From positions 62,001 through 126,000 of the forward strand of contig JACKNE010000008.1 in the NCBI GenBank assembly GCA_024235035.1: a DNA stretch of 64,000 nucleotides, in the 5' to 3' direction. This DNA is from Gammaproteobacteria bacterium. Lineage in GTDB: Bacteria; Pseudomonadota; Gammaproteobacteria; Competibacterales; Competibacteraceae. The notes beneath the pieces were generated by a model that was given only the letters and a program-made list of their open reading frames with translations, searched no databases and had not been told where the DNA came from. Within the stretch, counting starts at the first letter, position 1; each line of letters begins with the position of its first letter. This document shows, in pieces, positions 36,916-45,636 of the stretch. The position numbers and the translations under genes are program-made.

Positions 36916-38364
36916 ATGACCGATAGTACCCCAACCCTCGAACATCTCGCCACGCGCGATTACAAATACGGCTTTGTCACGGACATCGAACAGGATACGG
37001 TACCGCCGGGGCTGAGCGAGGATGTGATCCGGCTGATTTCAGCCAAGAAAGAGGAACCAAGCTGGCTGTTGGATTGGCGGTTGCAGGCCTTTCGTCACTG
37101 GCTGACCCAAAAGCAGCCGGAGTGGGCGCGAGTGTCTTACCCACCGATCGATTACCAGGCGATCTCCTACTATGCTGCGCCTAAGCAGAAAAACGATGGA
37201 CCCAAGAGTCTGGACGAGATCGATCCCGAGTTGCGCCGCACTTACGAAAAACTCGGCATCCCATTGGCGGAACAAGCCATCTTGGCTGGAGTGGCGGTGG
37301 ATGCAGTATTCGACTCGGTATCGGTAGCAACCAGCTACAAGGGTAAGCTCGCGGAACAAGGCATCATTTTCTGCTCTTTTTCCGAAGCCGTGCGTGAACA
37401 TCCCGATCTGGTGCGCAAATACCTCGGTACGGTGGTGCCCTATCGCGACAACTATTACGCAACCTTGAACTCGGCAGTGTTCTCCGATGGTTCCTTCGTT
37501 TACATTCCACCGGGGGTACGCTGCCCGATGGAGCTGTCCACCTACTTCCGCATCAACGCCAGCAACACTGGCCAATTCGAACGCACCCTGATCATCGCTG
37601 ACGAAGGCGCTTCCGTATCGTATCTCGAAGGCTGCACTGCACCTCAACGCGATGAAAACCAACTGCATGCGGCAGTTGTGGAACTGGTGACGCTGGACAG
37701 TGCGACGATTAAGTATTCCACAGTGCAGAACTGGTATCCAGGCGACGCCGAGGGCCGAGGCGGCATTTACAACTTCGTAACCAAGCGCGGATTGTGCAAG
37801 GGTCGCAATTCCAAGATTTCCTGGACCCAAGTGGAAACCGGATCGGCGATTACCTGGAAATACCCTAGTTGTGTGCTGCGCGGTGAAAACTCAGTCGGCG
37901 AATTTTACTCGGTCGCTCTGACCCGCGATTATCAGCAAGCCGATACCGGCACCAAGATGATCCACATCGGTAAGAACACTCGCAGCACTATCGTGTCCAA
38001 GGGTATCTCAGCTGGCCACGGTCAGAATGCCTATCGCGGGCTAGTGAGAATCCTGCCGACTGCCGAAAACGCCCGCAACCACTCGCAATGCGATTCATTG
38101 CTGATGGGCGACCAGTGCGGCGCGCATACCTTCCCCTACATCGATGTGCAAAATCCCAGTGCTCAAGTCGCGCATGAGGCCAGCACTTCCAAGATTAGTG
38201 AGGATCAGATCTTCTACTGCAGGCAACGCGGCATCAGCGCCGAGGATGCGGTAAGTCTAATCGTCAATGGTTTCTGCAAAGAAGTGTTCAAGGAATTGCC
38301 GATGGAGTTCGCAGTCGAGGCACAGAAACTGATCGAGTTGAAGCTGGAAGGGAGCGTGGGGTAA
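36916..38364 (+). CDS. sufB: Fe-S cluster scaffold protein SufB
   Basis: 482 residues, the full family length. Features: KYGFVTDIEQDTVPPGLSEDVIRLIS, GVAVDAVFDSVSV, SDGSFVYIPPGVRCPMELSTYFRIN, SYLEGCTAPQRDENQLHAAVVELV, STVQNWYPGDAEGRGGIYNFVTKRG, SQCDSLLMGDQCGAHTFPYIDV. SufB assembles clusters in complex with SufC and SufD. Those partners, and SufS/SufE, are absent; a terminator follows about 100 bp later. Either they are elsewhere, or the locus has been broken. Confidence 0.95.
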   Translation: MTDSTPTLEHLATRDYKYGFVTDIEQDTVPPGLSEDVIRLISAKKEEPSWLLDWRLQAFRHWLTQKQPEWARVSYPPIDYQAISYYAAPKQKNDGPKSLDEIDPELRRTYEKLGIPLAEQAILAGVAVDAVFDSVSVATSYKGKLAEQGIIFCSFSEAVREHPDLVRKYLGTVVPYRDNYYATLNSAVFSDGSFVYIPPGVRCPMELSTYFRINASNTGQFERTLIIADEGASVSYLEGCTAPQRDENQLHAAVVELVTLDSATIKYSTVQNWYPGDAEGRGGIYNFVTKRGLCKGRNSKISWTQVETGSAITWKYPSCVLRGENSVGEFYSVALTRDYQQADTGTKMIHIGKNTRSTIVSKGISAGHGQNAYRGLVRILPTAENARNHSQCDSLLMGDQCGAHTFPYIDVQNPSAQVAHEASTSKISEDQIFYCRQRGISAEDAVSLIVNGFCKEVFKELPMEFAVEAQKLIELKLEGSVG

Positions 38365-38466
38365 TCCGTAACTCTGCTTTTCTCCTCGTGGGACGACATT
38401 GCTAGAGTCATTCCCATCTTAGCCTTCCACTACCCAGGAGAGAAGGCGCTAGACTCTTAATCTCTG

Positions 38467-38500
38467 ACCCCTTTCTCAACCGGGAAAGGGGTATTTTTTT
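38467..38500 (+). terminator. Rho-independent terminator after sufB
   Basis: ACCCCTTTC, six bases, then GGGAAAGGGGT (38467-38492), followed by a run of seven T. A strong intrinsic terminator ending the Rrf2-sufB transcript. It resembles the CTCTCCC hairpin repeat family of the window. Confidence 0.8.
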
Positions 38501-38551
38501 GTATTCTCCAACCCTGATGTTTCTATTCTCCCTTGCTAAAGAGCTGTACCT

Positions 38552-39193
38552 GTGACCTATTACCTCGATATCTCATTGACCATTTCCCCAGATCTACCTC
38601 ACTGGCCTGGAAGCCCACCCACCGAGCTAACTCGCCGCCGCGACATGGAGCGGGGTGATGCCGTGAACGACAGCACCCTAGTTTGTGGGGTACATACCGG
38701 CACTCATGTAGACGCACCCCTGCATTTTCTGGCTGACGGCGCGGATGTCACCCATTTATCTCTGGATGTGTTGATCGGTCCGGCGATCGTAGCCGCCTTA
38801 CCCGCGGTGGAAGCAATCACTGCTCACGATCTGGAGGCGCTGGACTTGCCAGTCGATACTCAGCGCCTGCTGCTACGCACTCGCAACTCCGAGGGTTGGC
38901 AACGGGGAGACCGTATATTCCGCACCAACTTCGTGGCTCTGACCACCGATGCCGCACACTGGATCGTGGCGCGAGGCATCCGATTGATCGGCGTCGATTA
39001 TCTGTCGGTTCAGCGTTTCCGCGACAATCCGCAAACCCACATCGCCCTGTTGGAAGCCGAAATCGTGATTGTGGAAGGTTTGAACCTGGCCCAGATCGAG
39101 CCGGGAAATTACGAACTGATTTGTCTGCCGCTCAAACTAGCCGGCGCTGAAGGCTCACCCGCGCGGGCGGTCCTGAAAAATCCACGCAAATAA
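38552..39193 (+). CDS. Cyclase-family protein, kynurenine formamidase-like
   Basis: 213 residues, with the metal-binding HTGTHVDAPLHFLADG motif near residue 50 typical of the cyclase/KynB family (PF04199). Other family features are DISLTISPDLPHWPGSPPTEL at the start and FRTNFVALTTDAAHWIVARGIRLIGVDYLSVQRF. It may hydrolyse N-formylkynurenine, but no other tryptophan-degradation genes are nearby, so the substrate is uncertain. Confidence 0.85.
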   Translation: MTYYLDISLTISPDLPHWPGSPPTELTRRRDMERGDAVNDSTLVCGVHTGTHVDAPLHFLADGADVTHLSLDVLIGPAIVAALPAVEAITAHDLEALDLPVDTQRLLLRTRNSEGWQRGDRIFRTNFVALTTDAAHWIVARGIRLIGVDYLSVQRFRDNPQTHIALLEAEIVIVEGLNLAQIEPGNYELICLPLKLAGAEGSPARAVLKNPRK

Positions 39194-39291
39194 AGCACAA
39201 AGCCAGGGTATTAGAAATACAAAAAAGAGACATTAATATCAATATCAAGCAAAATCTTACCAACTATGGTCGACAGATAGGGTTTAATACG

Positions 39292-39352
39292 CATAGTTAA
39301 AGATGCAAATACAGTGCAACCCCCCGTGCATTTCCGGATGGCTTTAACTATG
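39292..39352 (+). promoter_or_regulatory. Structured leader before the DUF2173 genes: long inverted repeat
   Basis: CATAGTTAAAG (39292-39302) and CTTTAACTATG (39342-39352) are a perfect 11-bp inverted repeat enclosing 39 bases. Inside, ATGCA (39303-39307) can pair with TGCAT (39327-39331), giving an extended hairpin of about 16 pairs. It ends 85 bases before the first ATG. It could be an operator or an RNA regulatory element. It does not match a known riboswitch class that I can recall. Confidence 0.5.
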
Positions 39353-39437
39353 TTTTATGAAAATGCGCCTAGCTGGTAGTCAATCCAAATCCGGCGCTCA
39401 TCATAAATAACTAACCACCATCCGAGGACCGACCGGC

Positions 39438-39794
39438 ATGAGCATCGTGACCGACCTGTTAGCCAAACCCGGTATCATCGCCGCCGGCGAGTATGCTTAT
39501 CGAGGCGACCGTTTTTCCTACCGTGGCACTCTGAGCGAAGAGCATGCCCGCATGGCATCCATCATGTGCCGTGCCACTACCATGGGCACGAACATGGAAG
39601 GGCGGATGCTGGAAGTCCTCCAACCGCGTAGTGGTTTATTTCCACCCAGAGGCTGGGTGGTGCGTGGGTCAGACTATACGGTTTGCGTGATGGCCAATGT
39701 GTTTTGCATGCTTGACAATGCCAAAGGCTCAATCAACGACACGATCGATTTCATGCGTCAAGCATTGGTCAAAGTCTCTTCCGATCTGATTTGA
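39438..39794 (+). CDS. DUF2173 family protein, first of three tandem paralogues
   Basis: 118 residues. The LLAKPGIIAAGEYAYRGDRFSYRG start, the HARMASIMCRATTMG helix, GWVVRGSDYTVCVMANVFCMLDN and the C-terminal helix NDTIDFMRQALVKV are the DUF2173 layout (PF09941). The alternation of a strand-turn-strand with a helix and a second sheet resembles the roadblock/LC7 fold, which is an inference. It has no signal peptide, so it should be cytoplasmic. The function of the family is unknown. It is preceded by the structured leader. Confidence 0.75.
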   Translation: MSIVTDLLAKPGIIAAGEYAYRGDRFSYRGTLSEEHARMASIMCRATTMGTNMEGRMLEVLQPRSGLFPPRGWVVRGSDYTVCVMANVFCMLDNAKGSINDTIDFMRQALVKVSSDLI

Positions 39795-39853
39795 TCTAAT
39801 CGGAATCTAGCTCAAAAAAACCACCGAAGAAGGGTAACGAGGAGAAGCCACTC

Positions 39854-40255
39854 ATGGCAACATTGGATGAATTGATCAAACTACCGGGAGCAATGGCAGC
39901 CTTCGAGTTCCGAGGCAGCGGCGAGTTGTTGGGACAACGCATTGCCTACCCTGAACGAATCGACGAATCGACGCTCGATTTGCTGGCGCATATGTGTGCG
40001 GCGAATATGAGTATCGCTACCATGCAAGCGCGTGGCTGGGAAAAGGTAACCCATATGAAAGGGTTTTATCCAATCCAAGAATTCACTTTGGTCGGCTTCG
40101 ACTGGTCGGTGGTGGTCAGCGGCTTGGATCGGGAGCGGCTCAAGCACCAAGGCGAAACCAACCTGCCACCGTTCATGGGCGTCGTTTTGGCCAATGAAAA
40201 GGCTGATTATGAAGCGGCATTTGCGACCATGGAAAAACTGGAGCCTGCATCATGA
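39854..40255 (+). CDS. DUF2173 family protein, second paralogue
   Basis: 133 residues with GGAG about 9 bases upstream. The MATLDELIKLPGAMAAFEFRGSGELLG start and the TLDLLAHMCAANMSIATMQA helix align with the first paralogue; MKGFYPIQEFTLVGFDWSVVVSGLDR gives the second sheet. A stretch around LKHQGETNLPPFMG is an insertion that the others lack. It overlaps the third gene by 4 bases (ATGA). Confidence 0.75.
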   Translation: MATLDELIKLPGAMAAFEFRGSGELLGQRIAYPERIDESTLDLLAHMCAANMSIATMQARGWEKVTHMKGFYPIQEFTLVGFDWSVVVSGLDRERLKHQGETNLPPFMGVVLANEKADYEAAFATMEKLEPAS

Positions 40256-40590
40256 GTATGATCCGGCGCATACTGGCCCTAGATGGGGTGAGCGTGATCT
40301 GTCATTTCCGCGACGATGGTTATCTGCTTGAAGGCTATGGATTGATGGCTCGAGATGATATGGCGCGATTGGCACAGTTCGCGCATGACTATCGGCGTAT
40401 GGCTCAAGGTAATGCCGATCAACTGGCGATGTTTACCGGCATGCGAGGTTGGACTCCGCCGCATGGCTGGATTCTACGTGGCATTGCCCAATCGGTGTGC
40501 AGCGTCGGTAACCTGATTTGTCTGGTGGATAATATTGGCGCGCCGCTTAACGAAATCATGCTGGAATTGCGGGAAGTTTCGCACTGGTAG
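40252..40590 (+). CDS. DUF2173 family protein, third paralogue
   Basis: 112 residues. MIRRILALDGVSVICHFRDDGYLLEGYG, then MARLAQFAHDYRRMAQG and GWTPPHGWILRGIAQSVCSVGNLICLVDNIGAPLNEIMLELREV follow the same plan. The three proteins are clearly homologous but differ greatly, so the duplication is old. Together they could form heterodimers or a heteromeric complex; this is inference. Confidence 0.72.
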   Translation: MSMIRRILALDGVSVICHFRDDGYLLEGYGLMARDDMARLAQFAHDYRRMAQGNADQLAMFTGMRGWTPPHGWILRGIAQSVCSVGNLICLVDNIGAPLNEIMLELREVSHW

Positions 40591-40697
40591 ATGTGGAATT
40601 AGCGGCAGATCTTGCTATCTAAGCATACAGAGCGGCCAAATCAGCGTCTGTTCTATCATTATGGACCTGTATGTGGCTATCTTAATACTTTGTTGGT

Positions 40698-42587
40698 ATG
40701 ATGATACGACATAGTATGCCACTTTCAAGCATTGGATCCGTCGTTTCCATGTCCAGACAAATTATTGTCCCACTCTGGTTGTGCCTGCTGCTGGGTGCTT
40801 GTGCGCTCAACTTCCCGGTTGAAGCCCAGATCGCTGACAGTCAATCACCAGCCAATCTAAATTCCGCTGTCAACGTTGCACATCAACCAATCATAGCCAG
40901 CCTGCATACCGGCCAATCACCACAAGGTGATCCCGGCGATGAATTGGAGCCGGAGACGAATATCGGGGAGTCGTCATCGGTAGAGTCGGAGTTGGTCGGA
41001 CCGCAGCCGTTGCCGCCTTGTCCTGAAAGCGCATCAAGTCTACCGGATGAAATCGCAGTGCAGATTTGCCAACGGATCCGCACTGACCCATTACCAGATC
41101 GACTGACAATCGATAGCCGCACTCTGCGTACACTAGATTCTATGCTCCCCTTCTATGCAGGGCGTAGTTATCAACCTGCTTGGTTAGACACCAACGGCGA
41201 GCCCCTACCGGCAGCAACAGAACTGATCGAAGCGCTTGGTGAGGTGGATCGCGATGGATTGCGGCCCAGCGACTATCATCGCACCCAATTGCAAAAACGA
41301 CTTGCAGCACTCCGACAGCACAATGACGCCTCGGATATCGACCAATTGGCTAATTTCGACTTATTGTTCACCGATGCTTTCCTGGCTTATGGTTCTCATC
41401 TGCTGTCTGGCCGACTATCGCCACGCACCGTAGATCGCGATTGGGAAATCAAGCCTCGTTCCCGAGATATAGCCACTGTACTGCAAAAAACGCTCACCGA
41501 AGGATCGATTACTGAGTCGTTAAAAGCGTTGGCGCCTCAGGCTAAAGGCTATATCCAGCTTCGCGAGAAGCTCCGCAAATACCGGAAGATCGAGCAGGAA
41601 GGCGGTTGGCCGAGCGTCACTAGTAATACTTCTACGCGAACGTTACGAATGCGCTTGGAAATCAGTGGTGATCTGATCGAAGGGCAAGATAAAACCATCG
41701 CTGAAGCACTGCGCCGCTTCCAGAAACGGCATGGCCTAGCTGAGACGGGAACGGCCAATGCAGATACGGTGGCTGCTCTAAATGTACCGATTTCGGAGCG
41801 CATCCGACAGATTGAGTTGAATCTGGAGCGCTGGCGCTGGCTGCCAGACGATTTCGGCTCTCGCCATATTCTGGTCAATATCCCCAGCTATAAAATGCAG
41901 GTTTTCGAAGACGGTAAAGTGGTACTGGAATCGAAAGTGGTGGTGGGCCGGCAAGAACGGCAAACTCCGACCTTCACCGCCAACATGGAGTATCTGGTGA
42001 TGAGCCCTAAGTGGTACGTGCCGCGTTCTATTGCGGTCAAGGATAAGCTACCACAACTCCGACGCAATCCTTACTCTCTCAAGGGGCAGCAGATTCGCAT
42101 TTACAATAGCGCTGGCAAGGAGATCAACCCCGGTTCGGTCAATTGGACAGAGGTCAGCGCCAGCAATTTCAATTACCGTTTACGCCAGGATGCCGGCCCT
42201 CGCAACGCCTTAGGGGGAATCAAGTTTATGTTCCCAAATCGTCACAGCATCTATCTGCATGATACCCCGTCGCGGGAACTGTTCAGCCGCAATCGACGCA
42301 CCTACAGCTCCGGCTGTATCCGTATCTCCAAGCCGGTGGAATTGGCTGAGTATTTACTGAAGCACGATCCAAAGTGGAACAAGGAGACCATCAAGACGGC
42401 TTCAACCAGTGGCAAGCAAAAAATCGTTCACTTACCAGAAGATGTGCCAGTATATCTGCTGTATTGGACAGCCTGGGTCGATGAAAATGGCCTACTGAAC
42501 TTCCGGGATGATATCTATAAACGTGATAAGCCGTTAGTACGGGCGCTGTATCAGGACGATAAGATAAGAGAAAGCAAGGGTGCTTGA
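40698..42587 (+). CDS. L,D-transpeptidase, YcbB/LdtD type
   Basis: 629 residues at most; the ATG at 40749 (MSRQIIVPLWL) may be the real start since a signal peptide with a lipobox-like LLLGACALNF follows. A peptidoglycan-binding domain lies around GQDKTIAEALRRFQKRHGLAETG. The YkuD catalytic domain has the histidine and cysteine in HSIYLHDTPSRELFSR and TYSSGCIRI. It makes 3-3 cross-links in peptidoglycan or attaches lipoproteins. The long N-terminal, low-complexity linker is typical of the type. Confidence 0.9.
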   Translation: MMIRHSMPLSSIGSVVSMSRQIIVPLWLCLLLGACALNFPVEAQIADSQSPANLNSAVNVAHQPIIASLHTGQSPQGDPGDELEPETNIGESSSVESELVGPQPLPPCPESASSLPDEIAVQICQRIRTDPLPDRLTIDSRTLRTLDSMLPFYAGRSYQPAWLDTNGEPLPAATELIEALGEVDRDGLRPSDYHRTQLQKRLAALRQHNDASDIDQLANFDLLFTDAFLAYGSHLLSGRLSPRTVDRDWEIKPRSRDIATVLQKTLTEGSITESLKALAPQAKGYIQLREKLRKYRKIEQEGGWPSVTSNTSTRTLRMRLEISGDLIEGQDKTIAEALRRFQKRHGLAETGTANADTVAALNVPISERIRQIELNLERWRWLPDDFGSRHILVNIPSYKMQVFEDGKVVLESKVVVGRQERQTPTFTANMEYLVMSPKWYVPRSIAVKDKLPQLRRNPYSLKGQQIRIYNSAGKEINPGSVNWTEVSASNFNYRLRQDAGPRNALGGIKFMFPNRHSIYLHDTPSRELFSRNRRTYSSGCIRISKPVELAEYLLKHDPKWNKETIKTASTSGKQKIVHLPEDVPVYLLYWTAWVDENGLLNFRDDIYKRDKPLVRALYQDDKIRESKGA

Positions 42588-42736
42588 AACGAATGAATCG
42601 GTGCAGCGGATCGTGGTGGAGACAGTCGCCTAGTTGCTTAAACTGGGTTATTGGCCTTTTAGTAAACCAATATGGATAACACCGATATTGACTTGGCTTG
42701 CTCCTCATTTTTCAGCCACTGGCCACAAATTACTTG

Positions 42737-43528
42737 ATGATGCGGATCGCGCTAGGCGTCCAATATGACGGAACCGGGTTTCGAGGCTGGCAGGCGCAAC
42801 GACCGGAAGTGCGGACGGTGCAGACTTGCCTGGAGCGAGCGCTGGCAACAGTAGCGGATCATTCTGTTAGGCTGGTTTGTGCAGGGCGCACTGACGCAGG
42901 CGTGCATGGCATCGGTCAGGTGGTGCATTTTGACACCACCGCAATCCGTTCGGAACGGTCCTGGGTACTGGGTGGCAATGCCCACTTGCCGCCCGATATC
43001 AATTTGAGTTGGTCTTGCAGGACTCAAGAGGATTTCCACGCCCGGTTCTCAGCGCAGGCCCGTTGCTATCGTTATCTCATTTTCAATCGGCCATTGCGTT
43101 CAGCGCTATGGCGAAAGCGAGCAGCTTGGTGTTACCAACCGCTGGATGCCGAACGGATGCATGAAGCGGGACAAGGACTGGTCGGGAAACATGACTTCAG
43201 CTCATTCCGTGCTGCTGAATGTCAAGCCCGTCATCCGATCCGGGAAATCCAGAAATTGAACGTGCGACGACAGGGTGATGGTGTAATCCTCGATGTCAAG
43301 GCTAATGCGTTTCTACATCACATGGTTCGTAACATTGCCGGGGTATTGATAGCGATCGGTGCTGGCGACCGGCCAGTGGAATGGGCGCAAGCGGTGCTGG
43401 AGCAACGTGACCGAGTCCAAGCTGGAATCACTGCACCAGCCGAGGGATTGTATCTGCTGGCCGTATACTATCCAGAGCGATTCGGACTACCGGTAACTGC
43501 GGAGACCATACCAGGGTTCGAAGGATAG
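42737..43528 (+). CDS. truA: tRNA pseudouridine(38-40) synthase
   Basis: 263 residues from the ATG at 42737 (or the next codon). Features: MRIALGVQYDGTGFRGWQAQ, the catalytic AGRTDAGVHGIGQVVHF, KHDFSSFRAAECQARHPIREI and HMVRNIAGVLIAIG, typical of TruA. It makes pseudouridine in the anticodon arm of many tRNAs. The 3' end overlaps the convergent tag gene by 61 bases. Confidence 0.95.
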   Translation: MMRIALGVQYDGTGFRGWQAQRPEVRTVQTCLERALATVADHSVRLVCAGRTDAGVHGIGQVVHFDTTAIRSERSWVLGGNAHLPPDINLSWSCRTQEDFHARFSAQARCYRYLIFNRPLRSALWRKRAAWCYQPLDAERMHEAGQGLVGKHDFSSFRAAECQARHPIREIQKLNVRRQGDGVILDVKANAFLHHMVRNIAGVLIAIGAGDRPVEWAQAVLEQRDRVQAGITAPAEGLYLLAVYYPERFGLPVTAETIPGFEG

Positions 43529-44100
43529 TCAGCACTCTCTTGCAGTTCCTGATGACGGAAACAGTCGATAGTATGATCATTGACCATCCCAACGGCCTGC
43601 ATGAACGCATAGCAAATGGTCGGTCCCACGAACGCGAATCCCAGCTGTTTCAAATCACGGCTTATCCTCTCCGCCTTCGGGGTATAAGCGGGTATCTCAG
43701 CGAGTGACCGCCACGTGTTCTGCAAGGGACGGCCATCGACATAACACCAGAGAAAAGTATCGAACGTACCGTGCTGCTCCTGAACAGCCAAAAAGGCTCG
43801 GGCATTCTTGATTGCAGCTTCAACCTTGCGCCGGTTACGAACGATGCCGGGATCAGCCAGCAGTCGGGCGATTTGCTCCTGGCCATAGCCAGCGATGCAT
43901 GCCGGATCAAAACCGGCAAAGGCCCGGCGATAGTGTTCCCGCTTACGCAGAATGGTCAGCCAATTGAGACCAGCCTGCGCACCCTCCAGAATCAACATCT
44001 CGAACAAACGCCGATCATCATGGGCCGGAACACCCCATTCGTGATCGTGGTAAGCCTGATAGAGGAGGTCGGTCATACACCAAGCACAGCGTGTTTGCAT
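43468..44100 (-). CDS. tag: DNA-3-methyladenine glycosylase I
   Basis: 210 residues, slightly longer than the usual 190. The start CAWCMTDLLYQAYHDHEWGVPAHDDRRLFEMLILEGAQAGLNWLTIL is the family signature, followed by FAFVGPTICYAFMQAVGMVNDHTIDCFRH, with the zinc-binding cysteine and histidines. It removes 3-methyladenine from alkylated DNA. The extra C-terminal residues are encoded within truA's 3' end on the opposite strand. It starts 6 bases after trmO, so the two are in one operon. Confidence 0.93.
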   Translation of the reverse strand: MQTRCAWCMTDLLYQAYHDHEWGVPAHDDRRLFEMLILEGAQAGLNWLTILRKREHYRRAFAGFDPACIAGYGQEQIARLLADPGIVRNRRKVEAAIKNARAFLAVQEQHGTFDTFLWCYVDGRPLQNTWRSLAEIPAYTPKAERISRDLKQLGFAFVGPTICYAFMQAVGMVNDHTIDCFRHQELQESADYPSNPGMVSAVTGSPNRSG

Positions 44101-44106
44101 GAATAA

Positions 44107-44808
44107 TCACTGAGTTAAGGGCGAGATTTCAATCACATACACTGTTTCATCACCTATTCTAAATTTTAGATCAAAATCATAAAGCTTCATGCCATATTGT
44201 CGTGAGATGGCTTTACCTCGATCATAAGCCGGGCGGGGATCCTGGCGCAGGATCTGGGTGATGAGTTCGCGCAAATCGCCATACAGCCAGTTTGTGCAAA
44301 ATGCTGCCGCTTGCGGACTAAATTCGACGGCTAGTTCTGTGGTGGGCGCTTCAGGCGCAAAACCGCCTGTCGCTTCTGAGATACGATCGGCATAAGGCAA
44401 ATAAGGCTTGATATCCAGCACCGGCGTTCCATCGAGCAAATCCACACCCGCCAGATGCAACATGATCCGGTTAGGACCGATCGTAATATGCTCCAACCTG
44501 ACGACCGACAGTCCCAACGGATTAGGTCGAAAAGTCGAGCGGGTGGCAAATACTCCCAATCGTCGATGGCCACCCAATCGTGGTGGCCGCACGGTCGGCT
44601 GCCAGCGTCCTGTAGGCACACCATGGAACACGAACAGCAGCCATAAGTGCGAAAAATCTTTCAGTCCCCGCACGATCGTCGGTTGCGCATAAGGCGGTCG
44701 CAATTCCAAAGTCGCCGGCGCCGCTGGCGCTAGCCCTGGTTGGCGAGGAACACCGAATTTCTCTCGGAAACATGAACGGATGACACCAATCGACTCGAAT
44801 GCGAACAC
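44107..44808 (-). CDS. trmO: TrmO-type tRNA (t6A37) methyltransferase
   Basis: 233 residues. The N-terminal TsaA-like barrel begins FESIGVIRSCFREKFGVPRQPGLAP, then LKDFSHLWLLFVFHGV, GVFATRSTFRPNPLGLSVVRLEHI and VDLLDGTPVLDIKPYLPYADR, all family motifs. The C-terminal small domain carries the target-binding part. It methylates N6-threonylcarbamoyladenosine at position 37 of tRNA-Thr. It lies between a metallo-hydrolase gene and tag with very short gaps. Confidence 0.92.
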   Translation of the reverse strand: MFAFESIGVIRSCFREKFGVPRQPGLAPAAPATLELRPPYAQPTIVRGLKDFSHLWLLFVFHGVPTGRWQPTVRPPRLGGHRRLGVFATRSTFRPNPLGLSVVRLEHITIGPNRIMLHLAGVDLLDGTPVLDIKPYLPYADRISEATGGFAPEAPTTELAVEFSPQAAAFCTNWLYGDLRELITQILRQDPRPAYDRGKAISRQYGMKLYDFDLKFRIGDETVYVIEISPLTQ

Positions 44809-44820
44809 GCCTCACCCTGA

Positions 44821-45525
44821 TCAGCAAGGATGCCGATGAGGGTGCGGTTCCGGTCGATACGGCTCCTCACGGTCATGCAGATGCATCCGATACTCGACGA
44901 AGTTCGCACTATCTTCGAAATGCAGGAAAGGATTGCCTGCAAGTTGCTCGATCATGGTCGAAGTTGGAGTAATACCGTAATTATGTCCAGGGCGGATGAG
45001 CGTGTCGTCCGGTAACCGCTCCCCCAACCGACGCAAGCTTTGATACATCTGTTCGGGATCGCCGCCGCGCAAGTCACAGCGCCCACAACCGAATACGAAT
45101 AAGGTATCGCCGGTCAGCACTTGATCATCCAGTCGATAACAGGCCGACCCTGGGGTATGTCCAGGCGTGTGCAGAATTTCAATCTCAGTTTCGCCCAACC
45201 GAATGCGATCACCGCCTTCATGCAGGGTCGGTAAATCCAGATAGCGATCCCAGAATGCCGCTTCAGCCCGAAGCAGATGCAACTGAGCGTCGCTGGCGTT
45301 GAGCAGCGCCTCAACTCCGTTGATATGATCAAAGTGGCTGTGGGTCAACAAAATATCGGTGATCCGCAAGCCGCGCTGTTGAGTGGCCGCCAAAATGGCC
45401 GGCACGTTCCAGGCCGGATCGACCACCGCTGCGCGACTGGTAGCATGATCATGGATCACATAGATAAAATTACTCATACGCCCTAACTCCAGGGCGTGCA
45501 CGGTGCAAGAGCGAGGATCGGTCAT
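44821..45525 (-). CDS. Metallo-beta-lactamase-fold hydrolase, glyoxalase II-like
   Basis: 234 residues from the ATG at 45523-45525. MBL motifs: LTHSHFDHINGVEALL (HxHxDH variant), HTPGHTPGSACY, LTGDTLFVFGCGRCDL and RPGHNYG. The pattern GCGRCDLRGGDPEQMYQSLRRLGERLP matches GloB-type hydroxyacylglutathione hydrolases, which cleave S-lactoylglutathione. The exact substrate (glutathione thioester or other) is uncertain. It leads the three-gene set with trmO and tag. Confidence 0.82.
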   Translation of the reverse strand: MTDPRSCTVHALELGRMSNFIYVIHDHATSRAAVVDPAWNVPAILAATQQRGLRITDILLTHSHFDHINGVEALLNASDAQLHLLRAEAAFWDRYLDLPTLHEGGDRIRLGETEIEILHTPGHTPGSACYRLDDQVLTGDTLFVFGCGRCDLRGGDPEQMYQSLRRLGERLPDDTLIRPGHNYGITPTSTMIEQLAGNPFLHFEDSANFVEYRMHLHDREEPYRPEPHPHRHPC

Positions 45526-45636
45526 CGCACATTCTCTGTTGAAATCACGCTGAGGTGGTAAGTGTGAAGACATGGCTGTGGAACATTCACAACGACCAGG
45601 ACTCAGAATGACAATTAAGGTGGATTAGCGGGCCTG

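Noticed and set aside
39292..39352. A c-di-GMP (GEMM) or other known riboswitch in the DUF2173 leader
   Set aside because: The conserved GEMM sequences and the tetraloop are missing; only a simple long hairpin is visible.
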